Assembly: GCA_021286925.1 (NCBI GenBank)
Contig: JAJTBL010000034.1
Location: 1 to 11,079, forward strand
Source of the DNA: Spirochaetia bacterium
Lineage (GTDB): Bacteria; Spirochaetota; Spirochaetia; Treponematales; Rectinemataceae
Length of the DNA stretch: 11,079 bases
Direction of reading: 5' to 3'
Position 1 is the first letter of the stretch. Every line of letters begins with the position of its first letter. Shown in pieces: positions 1 to 7,662 of the stretch. The notes under the pieces are model-generated. The model made no database searches. It saw only the letters and a list, made by a program, of their open reading frames with translations, and was not told the origin of the DNA. Position numbers and translations under genes: made by a program.

Positions 1-1799
1 TCCCGGGCGAGCGCTTCGAACTCATCTGTCTGGCGTTCAAAGACACTGAGCGCTGATTTCCAGAATTCGACTGATTCAATATCGAATCCCGCTTTTCTTG
101 TGATAGCAACCGCAGAATCGGAGCCGGTTTCAGCCAGAAGCTGTGTGTAAGCGCGGGCAAATGACGGCCCTTCGGTTCTGAACTTTTCATACAGACCCAG
201 CCCGAACAGCTGTCCGAAAGCGTATGGAAAATTATAGAAGGACAGTGTCGGGATGTAGTAATGCCCTTTGACAGCCCACATGTATGGATGCCGCTTTTCG
301 CGGTCAAGGCCGCTGCCGTAGGTTTTTTCCTGCGCATCCAGCATGAAAGAGCACAGCTGTTCAGGGCTCAGCTCTCCGGCTTTCCTCGCTTCAAAAACAG
401 CCTTTTCAAAATAAAATCGCGAAAGAATATCAACAATAACCTGACATCCATCCTGGAGATGCATTTCGACAAGAGCCATTTTTTCGGCAGGCCCCGCCTT
501 AGCCAGTGCTGCTTCAGAAACAACTGTTTCCGCGAAAATAGAGGCTGTCTCGGCGAGCGTCATCGGGTATTGCGCCAAGGCGTTCGGCACATTTTTGATA
601 CACTCTGCATGCCAGGCGTGGCCCAGTTCGTGCGCAACAGTCCCGACCGCAGAAAAACTGCCGTCAAAGTTGCATAAGACACGGGGCTCCTTGGCAAGCG
701 GGAAATTCGTGCAATATGCGCCGCCAACCTTCCCCTCGCGGGGTTCTGCGTCAATCCAATTGCTCTGAAAAGCCTTGCGGGCAAATTCGCCCATCGCAGG
801 ATCGAATGAGCCAAAAGTCCCTGCGATGAACTCCCGCGCCTCATCCCAGCTGAATTCTGGCAGTTTGGCGGTCTTTGCCTCGACCGGAGCAAAAATATCG
901 TAAAATGCGAGCGCCGGAAGGCTGAGAGCCTCCGCCTTTGCCTTGAGATAGCGGCGCCACATGGGTAGTGACTGTTCCATGGCGGCAATGAGCGCTTCAA
1001 GCGTCGCGGGGCTAATCCTCGCCTGCGCCATGGACTTTTCCAGGGCGTCTTTCCAGCCGCGCCGCTGATTCAGACTATTTACCGTCCCTTTGACACCATT
1101 CAGCGCGGCCGCAAGAGGAATTTCGACCGACTTCCACACATCCAGTTCCAGCCGGTAAGCCTTTTCTCGTATTGCCCGGTCGGGGCTGTATGCGAGATTG
1201 CGAAGCTGAACCACGGTTTTTCGCTCACCGGTTTCGCTGTCCCAGAGCGCGCTTGCATTGGAGCTGACCGATTCCTGAAGGCGGGACCAGGCGTCAGCCC
1301 CGCTCCGCGACAGATCTTCGGCCAGATCCTCAAGCTCGGGAGCCATCTGGTGGGCCTGAAAGAAAAGCTCCTCCCACAGATGGAAAGCATAAGGCTTGAT
1401 ATCGGCATCGGTATCAGCGAGTTTTTCAACTGCGGATTTCCGTGCCGCAAGCGCATTTCTGAAAAACACCTGAGCCTGTTTCGCAGGAAGCAGAAGCTCG
1501 TCGATGCTGTTCAATTCGACCATGGCCCGCTCATCGCGGGTTGCCGTGCTGAAACGGGCATAGGTATAGGCAGAAAGCGTTTCAGCCAAATCAGCAAGTT
1601 CGTCATTGAGCGAGAGCGCTTTGAGCAGCCAGGCTTTTGTGTCTTCCATCGCTCCGACCGTCAGGCTTTCCTGATAGAACTTCAAGAGCATTTCAGCAAG
1701 TTCTACGGCCCGCTTTTTTGCCTGCTTATATTTTTCCGAATCAAAATCGGGGAAAACCGATTCAAGATTCCAGTGAGGCAGTTTTTCAGATCCAGTCAT
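1..1799 (-). CDS. pepF: M3-family oligoendopeptidase F (PepF), C-terminal tip cut by window edge
   Basis: This is a cytoplasmic zinc metallopeptidase that cleaves short oligopeptides. The reverse-strand frame is open from ATG 1799-1797 to the window edge (599 codons), about the full usual length of the family, so only the last few residues and the stop are missing. The zinc site HELGH lies at residues 390-394, and a Glu in LAETAS (E417) is 27 residues after the first His, as expected for the third ligand of M3 peptidases. An aromatic stretch near the C-terminus (GHYYIPTLSFYNFPYAFGQ) matches the substrate-binding loop of PepF proteins. An in-frame ATG lies nine bases upstream (1808), but GGAAGG is well spaced only for 1799. 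The start overlaps the end of ndk by 14 bases, which suggests translational coupling. The absence of a signal peptide fits a role in peptide recycling. Family assignment is firm; substrate range is unknown. Confidence 0.93.
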   Translation of the reverse strand, partial: MTGSEKLPHWNLESVFPDFDSEKYKQAKKRAVELAEMLLKFYQESLTVGAMEDTKAWLLKALSLNDELADLAETLSAYTYARFSTATRDERAMVELNSIDELLLPAKQAQVFFRNALAARKSAVEKLADTDADIKPYAFHLWEELFFQAHQMAPELEDLAEDLSRSGADAWSRLQESVSSNASALWDSETGERKTVVQLRNLAYSPDRAIREKAYRLELDVWKSVEIPLAAALNGVKGTVNSLNQRRGWKDALEKSMAQARISPATLEALIAAMEQSLPMWRRYLKAKAEALSLPALAFYDIFAPVEAKTAKLPEFSWDEAREFIAGTFGSFDPAMGEFARKAFQSNWIDAEPREGKVGGAYCTNFPLAKEPRVLCNFDGSFSAVGTVAHELGHAWHAECIKNVPNALAQYPMTLAETASIFAETVVSEAALAKAGPAEKMALVEMHLQDGCQVIVDILSRFYFEKAVFEARKAGELSPEQLCSFMLDAQEKTYGSGLDREKRHPYMWAVKGHYYIPTLSFYNFPYAFGQLFGLGLYEKFRTEGPSFARAYTQLLAETGSDSAVAITRKAGFDIESVEFWKSALSVFERQTDEFEALAR

Positions 1800-2235
1800 T
1801 ATTTCCATCCTTCCAGCCGATCAATTCATCCGGCCTGAAAAATAAATGTATTTCACGCTGTGCGGATTCCACGGAATCCGAAGCGTGAATGATATTCAAC
1901 CCCGTATGCATTGCGTAATCTCCGCGGAGTGTGCCGGGGTAGGCCTCTTCCGCCTTGGTGGAGCCGCACAGAAGCCTCAGCATTTTTACCGCACAGTCAC
2001 CTTCCAAGACCATGGCAATGACAGGACCTGAGGTTATATAGGAGATGAGTTCATCAAAAAATGCCTTTCCTTCATGTTCCTTGTAATGCTGCCGTGCCAG
2101 CTCCGGCGTAATCTGCATCAATTTCATGCCAATAATGTCAAAACCTTTCCGCTCGATTCTTGAAATAATCTCGCCGGCAATGCGGCGGGCGAGCACGCCA
2201 GGTTTCAACATGGTAAAGGTCCGTTCAATCGCCAT
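1786..2235 (-). CDS. ndk: nucleoside diphosphate kinase
   Basis: This enzyme transfers the gamma phosphate of ATP to other nucleoside diphosphates through a phosphohistidine, balancing the NTP and dNTP pools in the cytoplasm. The 149-residue protein has the family's normal length. It begins MAIERTFTMLKPG with the conserved Lys (K11), and carries the active-site His at residue 117 within NIIHASDS, followed by the typical C-terminal segment EIHLFFRPDEL. I chose the ATG at 2235-2233 because GGAGG lies just upstream and because MAIERTF is where NDK homology begins. The frame is open nine codons further upstream, but those residues do not look like NDK. The 3' end overlaps pepF by 14 bases, so the two are probably one transcription unit read leftward from the 2236-2344 gap. 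Confidence 0.97.
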   Translation of the reverse strand: MAIERTFTMLKPGVLARRIAGEIISRIERKGFDIIGMKLMQITPELARQHYKEHEGKAFFDELISYITSGPVIAMVLEGDCAVKMLRLLCGSTKAEEAYPGTLRGDYAMHTGLNIIHASDSVESAQREIHLFFRPDELIGWKDGNNDWI

Positions 2236-2344
2236 ACATCCTCCATTGCTCCAGTGTAGCACTCACCAGAAAAAACAGCTACAGAAAAATGCGAAGTCTG
2301 CTGATTGTATTCAGACGCAAATTCCGGCATACTGCTTGAACGAA
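2236..2344. other. divergent intergenic region between ndk and the DUF6765-like gene
   Basis: This 109-base gap must hold promoters for both directions. On the minus strand GGAGG, just upstream of the ndk ATG, is a clear ribosome binding site. On the plus strand there is no good Shine-Dalgarno before the ATG at 2345. I see no hairpin terminator or repeat here. Confidence 0.6.
2305..2333 (+). promoter_or_regulatory. weak candidate sigma70-type promoter, TTGTAT-17-CATACT
   Basis: TTGTAT (2305-2310) and CATACT (2328-2333) are separated by 17 bases. Each box matches its consensus at four positions, so chance is a real possibility. If used, transcription would begin only a few bases before the ATG at 2345. 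That would give a nearly leaderless mRNA and would agree with the lack of a Shine-Dalgarno there. Confidence 0.22.
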
Positions 2345-3349
2345 ATGAATATCGAATTTCATTATTACTGCCTGTACTACCTTTGCAGAAATGCAGGATT
2401 TTTAGAGAGAGAAGCTGAAATCATCTCTATATCCAGCCAGCTGGTGGATGAATGCATTGCTCCATGGAAGGTCGCTGGCGAGAGCCGCTTTCCTTTTACT
2501 GAAGTAACGCAGAATTACAGTTTCTGGGATGAGCATATCAGCACGAATATATATATCCCTTTTCACTTCATACCGGGATCGGCCGAAAAAGCGGCTGAGC
2601 TCAGGCTGGATAAAAAAAGCGGGAAAAATGTCGTCACCCCTGATTCTCCGCTAGCGCGTGATATATTGATAACTGCTTTGAAATCAGGAAATTTGTTCCG
2701 AATCGGAATTGCACTGCATGCCTACGCAGACACTTGGGCACACCAGAATTTTTCAGCCCATAACGATGCAATAAACGGATTCCCCGGCACATCTCTGCTC
2801 CCTGCTGTCGGTCACTTGCATGCGCTGAAAAAGCCTGATATACCGCCCCTGGTCTGGACAGATCAGCGCCTTGCGACGGAACACCGGAGCATTGATAACA
2901 AAGCCCGCTTTGCAAGAGCGGCCGGGATGATATATCGTTTTCTCTGCGCTTTTAACCACCGCGATTTCAAGGATGAATCCCTGGTCATCGGCAAACTGGA
3001 AGAAATCTGGCAAAGGCAATCCGAAGAGAGTGACGGAAGTGCAAGGATTTCGGATTATATTGTTGATTTGGATGTGCCCCCTTATGTTCATGGAGCCTGG
3101 GTCAGAGCAATCGGAGGCATTCCTTCCGAAAATATCGGAGCCAGCGCTTTATGGAAGCTTGCGTCCAATGGATATGACCAAGCTGTATGGCTCAAAGCCG
3201 CAGTCCGCCAGACTGAGCAGTTTACGAGCCGATCGCTGGGAATTATCCCGATGGAAAGCTATCACGGTTCTCTATTTGAGAGCTGGAACGAGGCGGTGAG
3301 GGCTCATCGAGCCGCTGTGCTCGCCCATCCAGGGCTGAGCCGAACCTGA
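2345..3349 (+). CDS. DUF6765-like protein with HxxxDxxxH motif
   Basis: This 334-residue protein has no signal peptide or membrane segment. It begins MNIEFHYYCLYYL and continues with an AGF...EAE.I...SQLVDE segment. That opening resembles the DUF6765 family as I remember it, whose members start with a DFHYY-like motif followed by a SQYVDD-like motif. A central segment IALHAYADTWAHQNFSAH contains H125, D129, H133 and H139, a His/Asp arrangement like that in metal-dependent phospholipase C or nuclease-like helical proteins; H157 and H159 follow. I infer metal binding and possible hydrolase activity, but neither is established. The frame is open 73 codons further upstream, antisense to ndk; I rejected that part because the family-like sequence begins at 2345. 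The next gene starts 20 bases after its stop, so the two are probably co-transcribed. Confidence 0.72.
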   Translation: MNIEFHYYCLYYLCRNAGFLEREAEIISISSQLVDECIAPWKVAGESRFPFTEVTQNYSFWDEHISTNIYIPFHFIPGSAEKAAELRLDKKSGKNVVTPDSPLARDILITALKSGNLFRIGIALHAYADTWAHQNFSAHNDAINGFPGTSLLPAVGHLHALKKPDIPPLVWTDQRLATEHRSIDNKARFARAAGMIYRFLCAFNHRDFKDESLVIGKLEEIWQRQSEESDGSARISDYIVDLDVPPYVHGAWVRAIGGIPSENIGASALWKLASNGYDQAVWLKAAVRQTEQFTSRSLGIIPMESYHGSLFESWNEAVRAHRAAVLAHPGLSRT

Positions 3350-3369
3350 CATGTCTGCAAGGAGCCAAG

Positions 3370-4332
3370 TTGAGAGTCATGAAGAAAACAAAAGTCATGC
3401 GAACGAATGCAATTACTGTCTTTGCGCTGGGAGCGCTCCTGTTGCTTTCCGCCTGCGCGACCGTGCCCCGTGAGATTTTTACTGCCAATCCGGCTTCGTA
3501 TTTTAGTGAAAAATCCCAGGCCTATATCCAGATGTCTCGGACAGCGATGCAGGAACTGATTCTGTCCATGGGTCAGGAGACGCTGGACAAACTTGCCCGC
3601 TCGGTTCCGGCAGGCCAGAACAAAGGCTCGAAGGAAGACGCCGGTATCGTCGACAAAGGCATGCTGCAATCATTCCTCTCACGCACCGCGCGGCTTGGTA
3701 TCGGCATTGATGGTTATGAGACGGAAAATCCGAAGATTGAAGCTATCCTCTTGGGCGATTTTCCTATCTATTCTGTCCGTTTTGCAATGGCCACAAACAG
3801 CGAATGGCGGAAAACCGACAATTATCAGTATCGTTCAACGCGTTATCCGCTGTATGTCCGAGTCGTTGATAATGGCATCGTCCGTTTTACCACATATTCG
3901 AATTCAAAATCAGCTATGCCATCTGCCATTTCAATAATACCGAACCGATTTGCTGAATCGTATAACGCTGACATCACGCTTTACATTTCGGACCCCAAGG
4001 CTTTTCTCAGCAAAATGATCCCGATGGAAGCGGCATCCCTTCCTATAGATTCAATATTGATAACGGCACGAAAACCCGAAAACACCGACGAACCGGTGTA
4101 TGATCTCGATTTCGCCATCATCATGAAAGATGAAGCTACTGCCAGAGCCTATCGCCCCATAGCCCGCTTTTTCTGGCTAGCCCTTGTAGACAAGCTTCTT
4201 GGACCTGACAGCAGTGCGAAAACATCCAGTCTCAATCTTGAAAAGGATGTATATTCAGCAAAGGGCATCCGGATTTCATCGGATGATATCAGGGCGCTCC
4301 TTTTGGACGCGACTCTGGGCCCTCAGGAATAA
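3370..4332 (+). CDS. unrecognised lipoprotein
   Basis: This 320-residue protein has a classic lipoprotein signal: a basic start (K5, K6, K8, R11), a hydrophobic core at about residues 14-26, and the lipobox LSAC with the lipidated Cys at residue 29. The residues after the Cys (Ala-Thr) are not an inner-membrane retention signal in the E. coli sense, so an outer-membrane location is plausible. The mature part looks soluble, mixed alpha/beta, with strand-like stretches (for example FPIYSVRFAMATNSEW) and no domain I recognise. The start is TTG at 3370, five bases after AAGGAG (3359-3364); the in-frame ATG at 3379 is 14 bases away from it and so fits less well. The lipobox is present either way. 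The gene follows the DUF6765-like gene by 20 bases and ends 15 bases from the convergent hydrolase gene. Confidence 0.8.
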   Translation: MRVMKKTKVMRTNAITVFALGALLLLSACATVPREIFTANPASYFSEKSQAYIQMSRTAMQELILSMGQETLDKLARSVPAGQNKGSKEDAGIVDKGMLQSFLSRTARLGIGIDGYETENPKIEAILLGDFPIYSVRFAMATNSEWRKTDNYQYRSTRYPLYVRVVDNGIVRFTTYSNSKSAMPSAISIIPNRFAESYNADITLYISDPKAFLSKMIPMEAASLPIDSILITARKPENTDEPVYDLDFAIIMKDEATARAYRPIARFFWLALVDKLLGPDSSAKTSSLNLEKDVYSAKGIRISSDDIRALLLDATLGPQE

Positions 4333-4347
4333 GTATTTTCTGCACTT

Positions 4348-5823
4348 TCAATGGCCAGTTTTAGGTAACGGCTTGGCTTTTGCGAGAGCTTCGAGAAGTT
4401 CGAAAAGCTCGGCGGGTATCGGGTATTTCGGGTTAGTAAATGAATCATAATTTTCTTCCGCGGATGCGACTTTTTTCAGCATGTAATTCATGCCGGGAAT
4501 GACTCTGGCGACTGCGCTGGGCCGCAGCGCCATCAAAAGCTTGAACTCATTCTCAGGCACCTGCTCATCCAATTCACCCCAGACTAGCACCAGGGGAGAC
4601 TTGATGGCAGCGATTTCCCGCGCAGGATCCATGGAAAGCCACGAATAAAGCCATTCGCGTTTCTGCGGTGAAAAAAAATCACGCAGGGTTTCCGACGGTT
4701 CTTGATAGGATTTACCTTCAAGAATAGCTTGCACAATGCTTTCAGCCTCGCATTGCAGAGCCTTATCGAGTTCGGAAAGATTTTCCCGCAGGATATCGAG
4801 CGGCTTTTTACCCGATGCATCCAGCACAGCAAAACCATCAACAGAAAGCCCTTGGCGGCTAGCTTTATTGATCGCGAGTGCTGCTATCCAGGCGCCTTCG
4901 TTCATAGCAGCCACAACAAGCCGAGAGATTCCGACTTCTTTTTGTAGTTTTTCGAGTATGGCGACAAGATCCGAGGCGTGACGAGCAAAGCTGACCTGCT
5001 GGTCATGGGACTCGTAGCGGTATGCCTGCCCTGAGCCGCGTTTGTCATATCGAAAACTGGCAATGCCCCGGGCGGCTAGCCCCTCCGCGAGAAGCTTTAA
5101 TACATCTGTCTTCCCCGGCACATTGTAATTGTTGCCGTCACGGTCAGTCGGGCCGGATCCCGCTACGAGAACGACAAGCGGAATGTAGCTGTTTCCGCCA
5201 TGCGGCCGTGTCAAAATGCCCGGAAGCGACACATCGCCGCAGAACACTTCAAGCGCTGTTTCTTTCGGATTGGGCTCGCTCGCAGCCTTTTTCAAGATAA
5301 ATGTGCCTCGCCAGGCAGGCGACTGCACAATACCGACAATGGTCTGATTTTGTCCCTGCAAACTGAAAGACCCTGAAAACACCATATCCTGTCCGGGGCC
5401 GAACGCATCCAAAACAAAACGGATTCTTTTTGCCGACCAGCTGATATCATCGAGCGGATAGCCAAACATGGATTGGTCGGGAATATCCAGTAACGCGCCT
5501 CTATTCATCTCGAGAATTCTGAGTGATAGGGAAGCTGAAAAAGCACTTCCTGCGCCAGTCTGCGCTTGAGCGTCCGAACTGCTCCCCTGAAAGCCATTAA
5601 GCGCCGCTATCCCCTGCCCCTGCGGGGAAGCCGATGAGTCCGCGATATTCCGGATGCTCATCGCTCCCGTCCACAGGCCTGGAGTAATGCCATCCTGCTG
5701 ATCAAGCGCCGCAGCTGCGAGGGGCAGGTCATTTACAGCCGAGGAAGAGCGGCTGGACTGGGCAAACATCCATGGATTTGAAAACGCAATAATTCCCAGC
5801 AAGAGCAAGATTGCCTTAGCCAT
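4348..5823 (-). CDS. exported alpha/beta-hydrolase-fold protein lacking catalytic Ser and His
   Basis: The 491-residue protein starts with a signal peptide (hydrophobic residues 4-20, possible cleavage after A21). A beta-rich N-terminal domain (about 45-180, starting at LWTGAMSI) is interrupted by a Ser/Ala/Gly/Gln-rich insert at about residues 60-96. The alpha/beta hydrolase domain follows: GSGPTDRDGN at 222-231 and RYDKRGSG at 258-265 are typical of exported hydrolases of this group. The nucleophile elbow, normally GHSEG, reads AMNEG with Asn308 in place of Ser. The acid Asp419 is kept in WGELDEQVP. The site of the catalytic His, normally MNH, reads MNY with Tyr447. Two of the three triad residues are therefore absent while the fold motifs remain. 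I infer a non-hydrolytic, perhaps binding or structural, envelope protein. The gene lies 13 bases after adk on the same strand. Its Shine-Dalgarno is weak. Confidence 0.88.
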   Translation of the reverse strand: MAKAILLLLGIIAFSNPWMFAQSSRSSSAVNDLPLAAAALDQQDGITPGLWTGAMSIRNIADSSASPQGQGIAALNGFQGSSSDAQAQTGAGSAFSASLSLRILEMNRGALLDIPDQSMFGYPLDDISWSAKRIRFVLDAFGPGQDMVFSGSFSLQGQNQTIVGIVQSPAWRGTFILKKAASEPNPKETALEVFCGDVSLPGILTRPHGGNSYIPLVVLVAGSGPTDRDGNNYNVPGKTDVLKLLAEGLAARGIASFRYDKRGSGQAYRYESHDQQVSFARHASDLVAILEKLQKEVGISRLVVAAMNEGAWIAALAINKASRQGLSVDGFAVLDASGKKPLDILRENLSELDKALQCEAESIVQAILEGKSYQEPSETLRDFFSPQKREWLYSWLSMDPAREIAAIKSPLVLVWGELDEQVPENEFKLLMALRPSAVARVIPGMNYMLKKVASAEENYDSFTNPKYPIPAELFELLEALAKAKPLPKTGH

Positions 5824-5836
5824 GAAAAGCTTTCGC

Positions 5837-6466
5837 CTACCCCTTTATCGCTTTGACAAAGATCTGGAATACATCATCGGGTTTGCCGGCTCCGTCAATG
5901 GTAACCAGAAGACTGCGCTCTCCATACCACTGGATCAGGGGTGCCGTCAAAGAACGATAGGCTTCCAACCTTGTTTTAATGGCTGATTCCTGATCATCGG
6001 AACGAATATACAGTGCTCCGCCGCAGGCATCGCAGATCCCCTCGTTTTTCGGCGGCATTGTAACAATATGGTAGATCTTCCCGCATGATTTGCAGACACG
6101 TCTCCCGGTAAGCCTAAAAAGGATGACACTGTCTTCAACATCGAAGTTTACAACCTTTTCGACAGGACTGATTTGCTGAAGCGCCTCCGCCTGCGGAATC
6201 GTGCGCGGAAATCCGTCCAATATCCATCCATTTTTAACATCCGGCTGTGCAAGTCTTTCCCGGACAAGGGCAATAGTCAGATCATCCGGCACCAGCCTGC
6301 CTTCAGCGAGAATTTCTTTGACCTTTTTGCCAAGCTCAGTTTCATTTTTTATCGCTGCTCTGAATAGATCACCCGTTGAAATATGCGGAATTGACAGATG
6401 TTCGGAAGCCATTGCCGCAAGAGTGCCTTTGCCAGCTCCCGGCGGACCGAGAAATACCATTTTCAT
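5837..6466 (-). CDS. adk: adenylate kinase, zinc-LID type
   Basis: This cytoplasmic enzyme interconverts ATP plus AMP with two ADP. The 209-residue protein has the P-loop GPPGAGKGT at 7-15, the AMP-binding stretch ISTGDLFR at 29-36, and DGFPRT at 84-89. The LID carries four cysteines (C125, C128, C145, C148) in two CxxC pairs, the structural zinc form of the enzyme. I chose the ATG at 6466-6464 because AAGGAG lies seven bases upstream and because it puts the P-loop at its usual distance from the start; an earlier in-frame Met at 6487 has no such support. The gene lies 73 bases downstream of the nucleotidyltransferase gene and 13 bases upstream of the hydrolase-fold gene, probably in one leftward operon. 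Confidence 0.97.
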   Translation of the reverse strand: MKMVFLGPPGAGKGTLAAMASEHLSIPHISTGDLFRAAIKNETELGKKVKEILAEGRLVPDDLTIALVRERLAQPDVKNGWILDGFPRTIPQAEALQQISPVEKVVNFDVEDSVILFRLTGRRVCKSCGKIYHIVTMPPKNEGICDACGGALYIRSDDQESAIKTRLEAYRSLTAPLIQWYGERSLLVTIDGAGKPDDVFQIFVKAIKG

Positions 6467-6470
6467 CGTC

Positions 6471-6487
6471 GTGCTCCTTAAAAGCAC
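6471..6487 (-). promoter_or_regulatory. short hairpin covering the adk ribosome binding site
   Basis: GTGCT (6471-6475) and AGCAC (6483-6487) are perfect inverted repeats around a seven-base loop. In the adk mRNA the Shine-Dalgarno AAGGAG falls partly in the loop and partly in the downstream arm of this stem. A five-pair stem is weak, and this may be chance. If real it would modestly lower adk translation, or make it depend on ribosomes arriving from the upstream gene. Confidence 0.25.
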
Positions 6488-6539
6488 AGAATACTGGTTT
6501 TTCTGCGGGAGGTAAACAGGGCTTTTGCTCCATGATCAT

Positions 6540-7538
6540 TTATATTTCCCAAGGATGGGGGTTCGGCTGCAAAGAATTTTTTTCAGAAGTAACGGCAGAC
6601 CATGACTGGCTCATTTTATATCGGAACAGAATTTCAAGCTTGTCTTTGATGGCCGGGGTCGGCAAAACAAGTGTCAGATGCCGGTTTTTTCTAAAATCGG
6701 TGCTGGAAGGTGAAGCGGTTATGGTATTGTCGAGAATAACTTCGATATTGTGCTTTCTGATCATCGCAATCCAGGGTGCAAGACTCCCTTTTTTTGTACG
6801 CCTCGCAATATAGATTCGATGGCGGTAGTCCACGCCTGAACGTGAAGCCTGCTGCCTCCAGACTGCCAGATCTTTTTCGAGAAACTCAGCCGCGAGCGGC
6901 AGGACATCGCTGCCAATCAAATGGGTCAGCTCAAGTTTCATGCCAGCGTGAAGTGCAATAAAGCGCCGGACTATTTCAATAGTATCTGCGCCGCTGCCAA
7001 TGTCCAAAGGCAAAATGAAGGGTTCAAAAAGGTCGGCAAGCTGGAGTTTTGCGATCTGGTACCTGAAGGCATAATCGGTTTTATCGGGTTTATAGGAACT
7101 GCCAGGATCCTCAGGGACCACAATGACCATGTCGGATTGTGTTGTCGGCCAGGCAAGGTATCGAAGCGCGATGGAAAGATGCGTCATCTGAAACGGGTCA
7201 AAGCTGCCTATATAGATGGCTATCCGCGCAATTCCATCGGGATAGCGAAGTATTTTGGGATAAGACCGAATATCAAGCGGATGCAGGAGCCCTTTTTCAG
7301 TTTTCAGATTGATAGCCGACAGCGCATTCAGGATTATGGTTTCATGATAGCGATAATCGTGCAAATCTTCAGGTCCAAGATAGCCATATTGCGGAAGTGC
7401 GTCGAATATTTTTTTCAGGCGGTTCGCGAGTGCGTCTACCTTTGGATTGCTGAAATGCTTTGGCCATTCGGTGAGTTTTTTTTTGCTGCTTCCGGACTCG
7501 GTGGGGTTTCCCGCCTTCATAGCTTCAGTATTTACCAT
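6540..7538 (-). CDS. NadD-like nucleotidyltransferase with N-terminal extension and altered HxGH motif
   Basis: The 332-residue protein has a HIGH-superfamily nucleotidyltransferase core resembling nicotinate-mononucleotide adenylyltransferase (NadD). The core starts near residue 106 with IYIGSFDPFQMTH. FDP and the last His (H120) match the family, but the HxGH positions read Q117-M-T-H120. LIGSDVL at 207-213 matches the conserved GSD segment, and SSTDFRK at 278-284 matches the ISSTxIR phosphate-binding motif. About 105 residues precede the core, where normal NadD starts almost at once; this part is polar and I do not recognise it. NAD precursor adenylylation is the simplest guess, but the motif changes leave activity and substrate open. 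No Shine-Dalgarno is visible before the ATG at 7538; a second Met lies six codons in. It is the first gene of the leftward adk group. Confidence 0.78.
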   Translation of the reverse strand: MVNTEAMKAGNPTESGSSKKKLTEWPKHFSNPKVDALANRLKKIFDALPQYGYLGPEDLHDYRYHETIILNALSAINLKTEKGLLHPLDIRSYPKILRYPDGIARIAIYIGSFDPFQMTHLSIALRYLAWPTTQSDMVIVVPEDPGSSYKPDKTDYAFRYQIAKLQLADLFEPFILPLDIGSGADTIEIVRRFIALHAGMKLELTHLIGSDVLPLAAEFLEKDLAVWRQQASRSGVDYRHRIYIARRTKKGSLAPWIAMIRKHNIEVILDNTITASPSSTDFRKNRHLTLVLPTPAIKDKLEILFRYKMSQSWSAVTSEKNSLQPNPHPWEI

Positions 7539-7607
7539 ATTTTTAAATTTTGCAACAAATTTTTTTGAAAGTTTTTACTATAAATTTTTATCTAAATAAT
7601 TTGCCCG

Positions 7608-7643
7608 TTTGCAATATTAAATTTTCTCAATATTTAATGCAAA
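7608..7643. promoter_or_regulatory. imperfect dyad, candidate operator
   Basis: TTTGCA (7608-7613) and TGCAAA (7638-7643) are inverted arms. Inside them two AATATT copies (7613-7618 and 7629-7634) flank a ten-base centre. The inner copies are not symmetrically placed, so the dyad is imperfect. It ends 20 bases before the -35 box of the NADH oxidoreductase promoter, a position suited to a regulator site. AT-rich sequence makes chance repeats likely. It does not match a redox-regulator (Rex) or FNR-type site that I recognise. Confidence 0.3.
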
Positions 7644-7662
7644 TTTTATCTATAATTATATA

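Noticed and set aside
261..677. 138-codon open frame on the plus strand
   Set aside because: Antisense to pepF across the HELGH zinc motif; no family resemblance.
2126..2344. 73-codon upstream extension of the DUF6765-like gene
   Set aside because: It runs antisense to the ndk coding sequence and through the intergenic gap, and the family-like sequence begins only at 2345.
4333..4347. possible terminator between convergent genes
   Set aside because: The 15-base gap shows no GC-rich stem followed by a T run, so I do not call a terminator.
6921..7568. 215-codon open frame on the plus strand
   Set aside because: It lies antisense to the NadD-like gene, which has recognisable superfamily motifs; this frame has none and no ribosome binding site.
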